From the NCBI GenBank assembly GCA_963851245.1, contig CAWKOH010000010.1:1-64000 (forward strand): a DNA stretch of 64,000 nucleotides, given 5' to 3'. Within the stretch, counting starts at the first letter, position 1. Each line of letters begins with the position of its first letter. The stretch is from CAWKOH01 sp963851245 (GTDB taxonomy: Bacteria > Actinomycetota > Acidimicrobiia > Acidimicrobiales > Palsa-688). Made by a program: the position numbers and the translations under genes. Below, one piece after another: positions 1 to 9,551 of the stretch. A model generated the notes under the pieces. That model did no database searches and was not told where the DNA came from. It saw nothing but the letters and a program-made list of their open reading frames with translations.

Positions 1-1809
1 GATTAATATCGTTGCCTGGAAAGGTGTTATGCCCCCGTTCTGGGTTGGTTGGCGAAATCCTGCGAAAGGTGGCGCTATTTGTATGGTCGGTCCCGGGCAC
101 TATCGCTCGAATATCCGGTACTTCTCCGCAGGAGATCCGTCAAATACGAAATTTGTTTCACTGGCATCGCGGGTGAGCTATTCCCAGCCACCCGGTTGGC
201 CGGGGGATACGCGATGTTACATCGCATTTCAGGAGAGCATTCCCGATTCCTGGTTCCCGCCTGCGGTGGCAGATTACGGCCATATTTATTACGTTGAAGC
301 CTGGCAAGATTCGACGAGTTCCAATGTGATAGACACTGGTCGCCTGACCACTCTTTCGGCGGGTGAAGGATGCGATCACCGAACACCGTGTATTGCTTTA
401 GATCAGTTCGGCCTAGTGGTCGTCGCATGGGAAACTGCATTCCCCCAAATCGAGACTGGCGGGCTTAAGCAGTACGTAACAATGCGTTGGAAAACCAACG
501 CCTTTCCGCCGGTGTGGGCTGACTACGTTTCATGGTATTCAAATTGGGCGCGTCCCAGTTCCCCAGGAACCTTGCTACTCCCTCAAAATTCGTATTCGTT
601 TATTAAGAATCTCGCGTTCACGCCTTGGCGCGATTGGACCAGGATCGCGTGGAATGACTCGGGGGCGCGCAATGTCACGATAGTGCACTTTGGATATACC
701 TCGAGCTATCTCCAGTGGTATAGGAATCATTTCGTGGAGGCATCCGCCAACCTTCTCTCGCCGTGTGGACCCAGAACACAGGTGCTGTGCCCGACGCCCT
801 TGCCTATAGGTCCACGTCAGAGCATCTGGATTCCACATACGACGCAAGAATTACGCGCTATGATTTTCCGATAACCCCTATCGAGGAGGATGATCTTCTC
901 ATGCAAACGATAACCGTTTCAGACGACAATCAGTGTAAGGGCATCGGTATAAGGGCGGGAGGCCAACCGCCGCCGTCGATATACTCTCCATTAGGTGGAA
1001 CTCCGACCACCGTCCTGTGGCAGCCAATCGACCCGGATCCTTTCGATACCACGCAACCACATCCGCATGTAACTTGGACAACCCCCAGGGTGAAGACTTC
1101 CACATTTTTTGCTAATGCCGGCGATTCCCTGAGCTATACACGCTATTTCAGCATTGGTTCGTTCACGGCAGGTGATACGGCGGCAGTACAGACAGGTCTC
1201 AATCCCACGGGTGGTGATTATTTCCGCGCTTCGATTAATCTCCGGCGAGCCTCGGATAGCGCCATTATCCTTGTCCTCGACACTGCGCGCTTAACTCGAT
1301 CCGCATTCGTTTCAAGCACGAACGTTGCCGATAGTGGGTTTGGTCATGCCTTCATTCCCATTACGGATTCGCTTTACCTGAGCATGGATGTGGCGCGTGG
1401 AGATTCGAACGATAATCTTACCCTTTCCCATATCGAGAGTTATGGCGATCCAATTCAGGATGTTCTACCGGCCGGGGACGACACGAGCGGCAGTGCATTC
1501 AAGAAATCACAGCCACATCCGCAAGCTTCCGGCACTCCGCCAGCGGAACTGGAGGTCACGGTGCATCCTAATCCCGTGCGCGGGACGGTGAAGGTTTGCG
1601 TAGCGGATTTGCCGCAGGGAATTGCTGCGACAGTCGATGTTGTGAACGAAATGGGTGTGGAGGTAGCGAAGCTTTACGACGCGACGCCGGACGCGGAACT
1701 GGGACTTTGCTTATCACTCGATTGTTCGAGCCTGCCATCCGGAACTTATTATGCCGATCTGCAAACGCAGGGGGAGCATAGAGCGGTGGAGTTTTCAGTA
1801 GCACATTAG
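1..1809 (+). CDS. Secreted T9SS-sorted protein, 5'-truncated and frameshifted
   Basis: The reading frame is open from the window edge, so the start lies outside. The N-terminal part (frame of base 2) runs to about position 760, where the protein-like sequence moves to the frame of base 763 and continues to 1809. The last 85 or so residues form a type A T9SS sorting domain: a VHPNPVRG-type start, a SLPSGTYY motif and a beta-rich end. Such proteins are exported across the outer membrane and attached at the cell surface. The middle is beta-rich with many W, Y and T residues; I recognise no catalytic domain. Both halves read as one protein, so I treat the break as a one-base indel near 750-765. 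A strong terminator follows. Confidence 0.7.
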
Positions 1810-1826
1810 TCGCGGCGAAGAGGGGA

Positions 1827-1868
1827 GCTCTGCCTTTTATAAGAAAAGGCAGAGCGGTTTATTCATTT
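1827..1868 (+). terminator. Rho-independent terminator after the T9SS gene
   Basis: A perfect 12-bp stem, GCTCTGCCTTTT (1827-1838) pairing with AAAAGGCAGAGC (1844-1855), encloses a 5-base loop and is followed by a T-rich stretch. It sits 18 bases after the stop codon of the T9SS protein gene. Confidence 0.85.
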
Positions 1869-1889
1869 TAGTCACGGCAAGTTCATTAA

Positions 1890-2036
1890 CATTTTGAACA
1901 AATTTTTTTGGATTTAGTTTCCGATGTTGATAAAAATCGTGATTTTCCTGATTTTCGCCAAATATTTATGTTTTCCGGCTGGATTGGGCTAAAAGTTATC
2001 CACACCCGAATGTGGATAGAAAACGGTATAACTTTA
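1890..2036 (+). repeat. Intergenic repeat with DnaA-box-like motifs, copy 1
   Basis: About 145 bases of AT-rich sequence that recur, diverged and inverted, at 31888-32033. The best conserved part spans 1986-2036. Copy 1 holds a perfect TTATCCACA (1996-2004), a TGTGGATAGA (2011-2020) and a near match TGTTGATAA (1925-1933); the partner sites in copy 2 keep the same order. It lies between the T9SS gene terminator and the transketolase start. Apart from the repeat and the terminator I see no gene in 1810-2273. Confidence 0.7.
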
Positions 2037-2273
2037 AAAGCGCTCTTTATTAGGCTGAATCGGGGAGGCCGCGTGGGCGGCAAAAGTTCCCGCCAACATC
2101 CCGCGAAAAGCAACATCGAATGCATAAAGTTTTCGGAAAGAATTGAGTTTGGATTTTTTGGCAATTCACAATGTTGGTTCCCAGTTCGAACATACTACAT
2201 TTTTGAAACCATTTTTAGGTGCAAATGCTTCTCATGCCGAACATTGGTTCTTCCCCTCGAAGGCTCCTTAACG

Positions 2274-3224
2274 ATGGCTCGACTAACACATCAAATATAC
2301 CCATTAACGACAGGATTTCACGGCCCAACTCGGCCCATCGCCAACCCGGAATTGGTATCGCAGTTTGGGTATGACCGGTTCATTCCCTTCGCCAACTCCG
2401 CAGATCATACGGATGCGGAACTGCACGAAATCGCGCAGACTATTCGTCGGGATATCATCCACGAGCTTGTGGAGGCCAAAAGCGGGCATTCTGGCGGCCC
2501 ACTTGGGTCAGCTGACATTTTTGCAGTCCTGTATTTTGGCGGCGTAATGCGCTACGATGCGCAGAATCCGTGGTGGCCGGAGCGGGATCGCTTCATTCTT
2601 TCTGCTGGGCACATGTGCCCCGTTCTTTACGCGACGCTGGCGAACGCCGGATTCTTTGGGAAATCAGAACTATTGACTCTTCGGAAATTCAATTCGCGCT
2701 TGCAGGGCCATCCAGGGCGGGATATGGGGCTTCCCGGGATCGAAAGTTCCACTGGCTCGCTTGGACAAGGGCTCGGGATCGCGGTCGGTATGGCTCTGGC
2801 CGATAAGCTGGTCGATAAAAATGGGCGTCGAGTTTTCGCTTTGACAGGGGATGGCGAGCTTTCCGAAGGTGAGATTTGGGAGGCGGCGCTCATCGCCGCC
2901 CATTGGAATCTGGATAATTTCACTATGGTTGTCGATCGCAACCATTGCCAGATCGACGGTCGGACGGAGGATGTGCTCAAGCTCGATTCGGTAGCCGCCA
3001 AGTTCCGTGCCTTCAATTTCCATGTGATCGAATGCAATGGAAATAGTATTGGCGAGCTTCGAAAAGCATTTAAAGAAGCGGAAGACACTTCTGGCAAGCC
3101 AGTTTGCATTGTGGCGCAGACCTTCATGGGCAGGGGTGTTTCTTTCATGGAAGATGATTACCGCTGGCATGGCAAGCCGCCAACAGCGGAGCAAGGACAG
3201 GAAGCGCTCCAGGAGCTCACCTAA
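2274..3224 (+). CDS. tktA: Transketolase, N-terminal (TPP-binding) subunit
   Basis: This is the thiamine-diphosphate half of a split transketolase of the non-oxidative pentose phosphate pathway; it pairs with the product of 3430-4479. Visible motifs are AKSGHSGGPLGSADI near the N-terminus, the GSLGQGLGIAVGMAL stretch, and the cofactor motif GDGELSEGEIWEAA followed about 30 residues on by VDRNHCQIDG. I chose ATG 2274; the frame is open further upstream, but that region has no family similarity and overlaps the intergenic repeat. The protein would be 316 residues, slightly longer than the usual 270-280 because of an N-terminal extension of about 40 residues. Confidence 0.93.
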   Translation: MARLTHQIYPLTTGFHGPTRPIANPELVSQFGYDRFIPFANSADHTDAELHEIAQTIRRDIIHELVEAKSGHSGGPLGSADIFAVLYFGGVMRYDAQNPWWPERDRFILSAGHMCPVLYATLANAGFFGKSELLTLRKFNSRLQGHPGRDMGLPGIESSTGSLGQGLGIAVGMALADKLVDKNGRRVFALTGDGELSEGEIWEAALIAAHWNLDNFTMVVDRNHCQIDGRTEDVLKLDSVAAKFRAFNFHVIECNGNSIGELRKAFKEAEDTSGKPVCIVAQTFMGRGVSFMEDDYRWHGKPPTAEQGQEALQELT

Positions 3225-3247
3225 GGGTATTTTCGATAGGAGGGCAA

Positions 3248-3295
3248 ATGCCATACACGGAGCAAGAGCTGGCATTTGCAGAGAAACTGGAGTGA
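3248..3295 (+). other. Possible micro-ORF with perfect Shine-Dalgarno between transketolase genes
   Basis: A perfect AGGAGG at 3238-3243 stands four bases before an ATG that opens only 15 codons (MPYTEQELAFAEKLE) before TGA. A single-base change would link it to a longer charged frame ending at 3357. It may be a remnant, a leader peptide coupling the two subunit genes, or a frameshifted small gene. The rest of the 205-base gap between the transketolase genes has no recognised content. Confidence 0.2.
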
Positions 3296-3429
3296 GAGAG
3301 AGAGGCAAGGCTCGCGAATTGGGCGATGCAGATCTCGGTGATAAAAAGAATTTTTAGTGTAAACATGCTACGGGGCTTTCGCTCGACGCAAGAGGCGGGC
3401 AATGGGAAATCCGGGATTGGAATATAACT

Positions 3430-4479
3430 ATGGCAGCAGTATTGGAACAAACACTCTCATCGAACCAAGTGGCGGCTGGAATCGAGAAGCTTTCGATTAG
3501 CGAGGGCTCGCGTGCAACTGTCGACCGTTTTCAGATGGAAGGCAAGAAAGCCACCCGATTTGGTTTTGGAGAGGGTCTAGTCGTGCTGGGTGAACGCTAC
3601 GAGAACGTCGTGGTCCTGGGCGGAGATATTACGGGCTCCGTCATGACGTCCTATTTCAAGGACAAATTTCCTGATCGTTTCTTCTCCATGGGCATCACGG
3701 AGGCAACGGCAACGCTTGTTGCCTCTGGCCTCGCGCTTTCCGGCATGATCCCCTTTTTCGCAACCTACGGTGCATTCGCATCCTGCCGGAACACGGACAT
3801 GCTCCGCATTTCCTGCGCCTACAACGACGCGAATGTCAAGATCGGCGGCGGCCATGCCGGCATTTCCGTTGGCGAAGATGGCGCTACGCACCAGGCGCTA
3901 GAGGAGATTGCCATCATTCGCGTACTGCCAAATATGACGCTTGTTGTTCCGTGCGATTTCCTCGAATCCAGAAAAGCGACGATTGCCGTTGGCGAAATGT
4001 ATGGCCCCGCGTACATTCGATTTGGCAGGGTGGATGTACCCAGCTTTACGCGCGAAGACACCCCATTCGAGATCGGCAAGGCCCAAGTATTCAAAGAGGG
4101 CAATGACGCCGCCGTAATAGCGTGCGGCCCGATGGTATGGGAGGCATTGCAAGCCGCGTATGAATTGCAAGGTGAAGGGATCGATGTTCGCGTCATCAAT
4201 ATGTCCACCATCAAGCCGCTGGATCGAGCTACTATTCTGAGCGCCGCGAGTGAGTGTGGCGCGTTAGTAACGGCCGAAGAGCATCAAATCAACGCCGGGC
4301 TGGGGGGCGCCGTAGCCGAAGTGCTCGCGCAGGAACATCCTGCTCCGCTCGAATTTGTCGGCGTGAAGGACATGTTCGGCGGGTCCGGCAAGGCCGATGA
4401 ACTGATGAGGCACTTCGGTCTGACCAGCTCTGATATTAAGGCTGCGGTGCTACGCGCGATCGCAAGAAAACGGTCCTAA
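3430..4479 (+). CDS. tktB: Transketolase, C-terminal subunit
   Basis: This is the pyrimidine-binding and C-terminal half of the split transketolase. Visible features are the GITEATA segment carrying the catalytic glutamate that activates thiamine diphosphate (equivalent to the GIAE of the family), KIGGGHAGISVGEDGATHQALEE in the pyrimidine domain, the YIRFGR stretch, and a C-terminal transketolase domain with the AVAEVLA segment. At 349 residues it is about 30 longer than usual because of an N-terminal extension. It lies downstream of the N-terminal subunit in the same orientation, and the two must assemble to form an active site. Confidence 0.93.
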   Translation: MAAVLEQTLSSNQVAAGIEKLSISEGSRATVDRFQMEGKKATRFGFGEGLVVLGERYENVVVLGGDITGSVMTSYFKDKFPDRFFSMGITEATATLVASGLALSGMIPFFATYGAFASCRNTDMLRISCAYNDANVKIGGGHAGISVGEDGATHQALEEIAIIRVLPNMTLVVPCDFLESRKATIAVGEMYGPAYIRFGRVDVPSFTREDTPFEIGKAQVFKEGNDAAVIACGPMVWEALQAAYELQGEGIDVRVINMSTIKPLDRATILSAASECGALVTAEEHQINAGLGGAVAEVLAQEHPAPLEFVGVKDMFGGSGKADELMRHFGLTSSDIKAAVLRAIARKRS

Positions 4480-4576
4480 TCAAGACCGACCGTGCTGGCG
4501 CATTGTGGTGTCCAAAGTCACTCGGTTGAAAGCTGATTTTCCGGACGCGGCCCGTAAATGCCGTAATTTTGCGGAT

Positions 4577-5467
4577 ATGCTTTTCTCTGACTTTCTTCGG
4601 GCGCTGGATCAAGAGGTACCGCTTGCTGGCGCAGGGTATAATCGCGACGCGATCGGGCTACAGGTCGGGCTGCCTGCAGGGATTGAACTAAGCGCTGCTC
4701 TGTTCGCCTATGAGGTGACGGATGAGGTTATCGCGGAGGCAAGCAAGCGCGGAGCAAATCTTATCGTCGCATTTCATCCTCTCATTTTTCCTGCCGTCGA
4801 TAGCGTAACCGAGACGACACGTACCGGCACGCTGATTCGCACTCTAGTGAAGCGGGATATCGCTCTCTATATTTTGCATACCGCGTTCGATACCCACCCC
4901 GAGTTCGGTACCAGCCGATTGATGGCAGAGGGATTGAAGCTCGCGAACGTTCGCCCTCTTAAACCGGAACCTCGTATCGCTCCATTTAGGAACATTGAGG
5001 GCAATCCTGGAATGGGCGCAATTGGAACACTTCCAATCGTACCGACCAGAGAGGACTTCCTTCGAATAACCGCGAGCGTTTTTAGGACACCCTTCCTGCG
5101 CATGAATAACCGGTCTCCGGAACGAATCGAAACCGTAGCGCTTTTAGGCGGCGCGGGAATGGACTATTATTCATCCGCGATTTCCGAAAAGGCGGACGCC
5201 TTTATCACTGCGGACATTCGCTACCATGATTTTTACCGTGCCGATCACGATCGCATACTGCTCATCGATGCCGGACACGCGGAGACGGAAAGATTTGTTA
5301 GCCAAGGTATGGTTCGGGCAGCCAGAAAGGCACTCGCGAATCTCACTGCACAAAATTCCGTAGAGCCATGGGAGAAGATCCTCCTTGTCGCTCGCAGCGA
5401 GCCGAATGCTGTGCACTATCATGCGGCAGACCAGGGAACTAACAGAATAATACAAACAACGACGTGA
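4577..5467 (+). CDS. Nif3-like / YbgI dinuclear metal-centre protein
   Basis: The start reads like the family N-terminus (FSDFLRALDQEV followed by AIGLQVG). Metal-binding motifs typical of the Nif3/DUF34 family are visible: the AFHPLIF segment, YILHTAFD, and near the C-terminus YHDFYRA with LIDAGHAETE. The biochemical role of the family is not firmly established; proposals include a GTP cyclohydrolase-like hydrolase. I prefer ATG 4577 because the frame upstream (GTG 4505) has no family similarity, but 4505 is possible. The stop overlaps the GTG start of the next gene by 4 bp, implying translational coupling. Confidence 0.85.
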   Translation: MLFSDFLRALDQEVPLAGAGYNRDAIGLQVGLPAGIELSAALFAYEVTDEVIAEASKRGANLIVAFHPLIFPAVDSVTETTRTGTLIRTLVKRDIALYILHTAFDTHPEFGTSRLMAEGLKLANVRPLKPEPRIAPFRNIEGNPGMGAIGTLPIVPTREDFLRITASVFRTPFLRMNNRSPERIETVALLGGAGMDYYSSAISEKADAFITADIRYHDFYRADHDRILLIDAGHAETERFVSQGMVRAARKALANLTAQNSVEPWEKILLVARSEPNAVHYHAADQGTNRIIQTTT

Positions 5468-6243
5468 ACGACTCCCTTATACATCTTTACGAACTTCAGA
5501 AGGTTGACCGCCAACTCGACGAATTGGTGGAAAGCCGCGGCGAATTACCGGATCGAGTCAATGAACTGCGTGCCCAGGTAACCGACCAGCGCGGGCAGCT
5601 TGACCAAACACGCAGCGATATTCGCGAGGTGGAAACGAATTCGCGGTCCCTCACGGGCGACATTACAGACTTGCGCGAAAAAGTTGAACGCTATAAATCT
5701 CAGCAGTTCGAAGTCAAAACGACGCGGGAATACGATGCGATTACATTCCAGCTCGAAGATTCGCAACGCCGCCTTCACTCGAGTATGGAAAGCGTTGCGC
5801 GCATGGGCATTGAGCTTGAGCAGCTTCGGATAGATGAGCAGCAACTGTCGCAGGACCTTTCCGAAATGGAACGAGAACTCGATGAAGCTGAATCCGCGCT
5901 CAATGAATTGTTGACAAATACTGAGGAAGAAGAAAAGGAGTTGGTGTCGAGGCGGGAAGAACTGCTTAAACACATTCAACCTTACCATCTCACGATATAT
6001 GATCGCGTGCGACCAGCGAAAGGGGGCATTGCAGTTGTTCCAATCAAGAACGGCGTGTGCGGGGGTTGCTTCAATGCGGTGCCGCGTCAGCTTGCGCTTG
6101 AACTGCGAAAAGGCGACAAACATGCGGTTTGCGAGTATTGCGGCCGCATTATCGTCGGCGAGCCGATTGCGATCGCCGTCGATGGCGAGCCCCAGCCCGT
6201 AACGTATGAGGTCGAAGTCGAGAGAACAGAAGAAGAGGATTAA
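5464..6243 (+). CDS. Coiled-coil protein with C4 zinc ribbon (CT398-type)
   Basis: About 170 residues of continuous heptad-like coiled coil (rich in E, L, R, Q) are followed by a zinc ribbon with paired cysteines: CGGC and, after about 22 residues, CEYC. This layout matches the C4-type zinc ribbon family often found next to Nif3-like genes; its cellular role is unknown. Translation starts at a GTG inside the stop codon of the Nif3-like gene (GTGA overlap). A glutamate-rich tail ends the protein. Confidence 0.85.
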   Translation: MNDSLIHLYELQKVDRQLDELVESRGELPDRVNELRAQVTDQRGQLDQTRSDIREVETNSRSLTGDITDLREKVERYKSQQFEVKTTREYDAITFQLEDSQRRLHSSMESVARMGIELEQLRIDEQQLSQDLSEMERELDEAESALNELLTNTEEEEKELVSRREELLKHIQPYHLTIYDRVRPAKGGIAVVPIKNGVCGGCFNAVPRQLALELRKGDKHAVCEYCGRIIVGEPIAIAVDGEPQPVTYEVEVERTEEED

Positions 6244-6393
6244 AGACAAAGCACTCGGAGGCCTTGTCATCTCCCAATCGCCGAGAATGCAGACTTTTCT
6301 GATGCGATAGAACTTTCGGAGGTTCAGATCCTGAATTTCTGCTCCTGAGGAATGGGATTTGAGGTGCGGTAGAACGTTCGTTGTCAATTTTTA

Positions 6394-6858
6394 GGGACTG
6401 CCGCCGGGCAACCGCTCATGAGCGATCCGCAAGGATTGCGCGGAGAGGAAAGTCCGAACTCCACAGAGCAGCGTGCCGGTCGAGAGCACTTCGGCAACGA
6501 AGATTGCCTCAAGGCCGGGGAGCGAGAAACAAAGCGCCTCGGCGCTGAAAAAACGCTCACAGCGAAGTGCCACAGAGAAGCAAACCGCCGAAGAGACCAG
6601 CAATGGTTTCTTGTGGTAAGGGTGAAACGGCGGTGTAAGAGACCACCGCTTACGGCGTAAGTCGTAGGGACACGATAAACCTCGCGCGGAGCAAGACCAC
6701 GTATGAAATCAATCCTTCATGAGCGATCATGAAGGAGATGCCCCGACTCGGGGACACGGTTTCGGGTAGGTCGCATTAGAGAAATGGTTGCCTCCTCACG
6801 AATGGCTCGCAAGAGCCTTCTTGAGAAGACAGAATTCGGCTTATAGGTGGCAGTCCTT
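6394..6858 (+). ncRNA. rnpB: RNase P RNA, bacterial class A
   Basis: The conserved core is clear: GAGGAAAGTCCGAACTCC near the 5' end, AAGGGTGAAACGGCGG in the middle, and ACAGAATTCGGCTTATAGG near the 3' end. The 5' GGGACTGCC (6394-6402) pairs with the 3' GGCAGTCC (6849-6856) to form helix P1, which fixes both ends. A run of seven T residues follows immediately. The RNA is the catalytic subunit that matures tRNA 5' ends. Short open frames across this region are coincidental. Confidence 0.95.
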
Positions 6859-7018
6859 AATTTTTTTAGCGCGTTCGAGTTTAATAAATCCGTCAGCTGC
6901 TGAGCGTAGGTTGAGAGTGAGCCCATTCCTCAGGCTTCGCTTTAAGGCCTATTGAAATTGGTTTGCAGAAAAAAGTCCCTGAGAAGGACTCCCCTGATAC
7001 TTCACCTCTGTTTGGCTG

Positions 7019-7642
7019 TTACAGCCAAAGTGCGATTCCTGACGCGAATCCGGCCAAACCCGCTATGCTAATCAGGGCCTGGCCAAGATCGCGAAGACGC
7101 AACGGGTTGCTTTTCGACGCAAGCGCGGTAAGTTGGACTACTGCCACGGCGTACGCAAGCAGGTACGCCACCTCGAGGCGCGGGTTCGTGTACGAAAATA
7201 ATTCCTTCGCGCCACAGACAACAATTTCGACAACGCAGACAGCAGCGGCTCCGGCCAGCATGTCACCGATATGTAACTTTTTGCCGTCTTCTTTGCGGGC
7301 CAGCGGTAACGCGCTGATCATTGCTTTAGATGGATGGAATCTTCCCAATGCAAAAAGAAATCCGAGGGAGAGAGTGACTGCACCGATAGTTCCAGAAAGC
7401 ATTAGCACCCAAGCTTTCGCGCCGAGGAAGCCAGCCCGGAATAAGGGAACCGCGAGCAGCAACAGCAAGGCAATTGGGAGACGTGCCGCAAGAAGTCCAG
7501 CCGGAACTAAATGGCCCAATCCCACCAGCGTCGCTAAATACGCAACGGAAATCCAAGAAGCCGCCACGGCGCCGAGCGTAAGCAGGAGGAGTCGGAGAAG
7601 CTCCGAACTTTCGAGGCGCGAAAAAGAAAAGTTCTCAGTCAT
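7019..7642 (-). CDS. Multi-pass membrane protein of unknown function
   Basis: I chose the ATG at 7642 because it overlaps the stop of the upstream gene by 4 bp (ATGA). The 207-residue product has about six hydrophobic segments separated by short charged loops, rich in L, A and G, and no motif that I recognise. Its partner upstream (7639-7980) is also a membrane protein, so the two probably form a small inner-membrane module. I infer no function. Confidence 0.65.
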   Translation of the reverse strand: MTENFSFSRLESSELLRLLLLTLGAVAASWISVAYLATLVGLGHLVPAGLLAARLPIALLLLLAVPLFRAGFLGAKAWVLMLSGTIGAVTLSLGFLFALGRFHPSKAMISALPLARKEDGKKLHIGDMLAGAAAVCVVEIVVCGAKELFSYTNPRLEVAYLLAYAVAVVQLTALASKSNPLRLRDLGQALISIAGLAGFASGIALWL

Positions 7643-7980
7643 CCTGCTACCGCGCTCTCTGAGAGGACGAATACAACCCACGCCGCCGCAATGAAGGTTA
7701 AAAGCAGCAATCTCCAAAATTTTTCGTTGTCAATCTGCCGCACTATAAACCCGAAGAAAACCATCCAGAGAGATAGAGCAATTATCTCCTGTCGAAAAAT
7801 AGTGAGTCTATCAACGAATCTGTACAGCGCTGGAATTAGATAATTCATTCCAAACACTGTAGTAAATATTACAGTCACTGAGAGCGCACTAGTCTTCCAG
7901 ATGACGGGCTTTGGAGTTAGTAAAATCTTGAGTGGCACCTCTAAAGCGCGTCGATATGCTCTTTCTATGGCTTTTATCAT
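7639..7980 (-). CDS. Small membrane protein of unknown function
   Basis: This 113-residue protein has a basic N-terminus (MIKAIERAYRRALE) and about three predicted transmembrane helices. The start is ATG 7980, an in-frame TTG lying two codons upstream. Its stop overlaps the start of the next membrane protein gene by 4 bp, indicating co-translation. No family is recognised. Confidence 0.65.
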   Translation of the reverse strand: MIKAIERAYRRALEVPLKILLTPKPVIWKTSALSVTVIFTTVFGMNYLIPALYRFVDRLTIFRQEIIALSLWMVFFGFIVRQIDNEKFWRLLLLTFIAAAWVVFVLSESAVAG

Positions 7981-8046
7981 GTGCAACTTTCAACGGAACC
8001 TACACCCGTCACGTTTCAGGGCGTAAGTTCCGAAGAAACACAATGT

Positions 8047-8862
8047 TTAATTACTCATTGCGGAGGCAACGGCACCGCAAGCGATGCAAGCAACCGCACC
8101 AATTTCCCAGCACACAGCCCAGCTTCCGTCGTAAACGTTTGCAGCACTCCATGCCCCTCGAAGGTCAGCACTTACTTGGCTCTGTGTAGCTTGTGGGGTC
8201 GCCCTGCCCTTCAAACCAGCCCTGTCCACGACCGCGCGATGCGCATATCGATTCCATCCGGTCCATTGAGCCGTGTCAGGCGATAACCAATACGCATAAC
8301 TATAACGGGCAATAGCGCCAGCACAAAGTACGACCGTCCTGGAGTTAGCCGAAAGGGACGTGTCAGCATCGTCCTCCACGTTCTCGAACGAATCAATTGC
8401 GTTCGAGAGGGTATATCCGCCATCATAGATCGACTCCATATGCTGAATGTCAGCAATAGCCTCTGGGCCGAATTCCGAATTCTGATCCGAAGCGTTTTCG
8501 ATACTGTCGATGTGGGTCACATTAAATCTCGAAAACCACAGCAATGAATCACTTGGCAGGCCCTCTATGCTATCGACGAAGTGGACGATAAGAGTGTCAC
8601 AACTGGGATAAAGCGTATCAGGAGACCACGACCCACGCCTCGCAGCTGCATAGTTCAAGGCCTCATTGTGATAAAGTCCTACAGTATCGAAAGGATTATC
8701 TGCATTGGCGAAGCCAGGATTGTTCCAATCGGTTATTCCGGTTGGGAAGTAAACATGACTTTGCGTGGGCGCGAGAGAGTGCGAGCACCCACTGGATAAG
8801 AATGCGAAAGCGATCACGGCCGCCGCAATGGGCGCAGTGAGCTTCAGGTTTCGACATTTCAT
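8047..8862 (-). CDS. Predicted lipoprotein with hydrophobic Cys/Ala/Gly-rich C-terminus
   Basis: A signal peptide with lipobox LSSGC near residue 23 predicts a lipid-anchored envelope protein. The body has many D, S and N residues and no recognised domain. The last 35 or so residues change character to a tryptophan-, alanine- and cysteine-rich hydrophobic stretch (VCWEIGAVACIACGAVASA). The start is one of two adjacent ATG codons (8865 or 8862). No clear operon partner is visible. Confidence 0.6.
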   Translation of the reverse strand: MKCRNLKLTAPIAAAVIAFAFLSSGCSHSLAPTQSHVYFPTGITDWNNPGFANADNPFDTVGLYHNEALNYAAARRGSWSPDTLYPSCDTLIVHFVDSIEGLPSDSLLWFSRFNVTHIDSIENASDQNSEFGPEAIADIQHMESIYDGGYTLSNAIDSFENVEDDADTSLSANSRTVVLCAGAIARYSYAYWLSPDTAQWTGWNRYAHRAVVDRAGLKGRATPQATQSQVSADLRGAWSAANVYDGSWAVCWEIGAVACIACGAVASAMSN

Positions 8863-9079
8863 CATAATTTTGAATTGTTGAGTTTGAGTTAGTTCCAAAC
8901 AATGATTCTCTCACTATCGAAAGAATCGTTACAAACCTACGGGATATAGGAAATTTCCGCAATAGACAACCGCTCGACATTATTTGCACAAGAAATAGAC
9001 AAAATATAGACATCATGTTTAATTCAGAAACTAATCGGCTCGCGGCCGTCTTAATTGGTCAGAATTTCTTAGTTTTGCT

Positions 9080-9511
9080 ATGGCCGAAATCATCTACGAT
9101 AACGAATGGTGGGAAAGAACCGAGGCCGATGTTTAGGCACGCTATCCACGGTTTTATCATACCCTTGCCGCAAGGCACCCGAATCTCAAGTTGCATGACA
9201 CCAAACTATGCGCGCTCATTCTCCTTAAAAAGGATCCGTATGAATTGAGCGAAATCCTCGGCATCGTCCCCGCAAGCGTTCGCACGGCACGCTATCGGCT
9301 TCGGAAGCGCCTGAAGGTTCCGCGTAATGTGAAGCTTTTTCCCTACCTGCTTTCCGTTGCCGAATCAGCGGAAGAAATTGTATCGTATACGCACCCTATT
9401 GGCAAGCTCATTTTAGTTGTGACTCTATTACGTTCGACCGGAGGATTTCTTACTCGCCCGGCGAGGAATATGTTTTTCCATCGCCGCTCGCGAGCGGTAC
9501 GGCTGATTTGA
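9080..9511 (+). pseudogene. Remnant of a LuxR-type HTH regulator C-terminus
   Basis: One frame reads from ATG 9080 through an in-frame TAG at 9134-9136 into LHDTKLCALILLKKDPYELS and SVRTARYRLRKRLKV, the helix-turn-helix seen at the C-terminus of large Bacteroidota two-component or TPR regulators, where a residue such as Q would be expected at the stop. The sensory part is absent. After about position 9370 the frame has no family similarity. I read this as a decayed gene end rather than a working regulator. Confidence 0.55.
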
Positions 9512-9551
9512 AGTCCACATCGATTTCCAGGAATGACAACTCCCCCAATGA

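Noticed and set aside
1908..2273. Upstream extension of the transketolase frame (about 120 codons)
   Set aside because: It overlaps the intergenic repeat with DnaA-like sites, is AT-rich and shows no family similarity; ATG 2274 fits better.
6391..6926. Short open frames on both strands
   Set aside because: They fall inside the RNase P RNA gene, whose conserved core and P1 helix explain the sequence.
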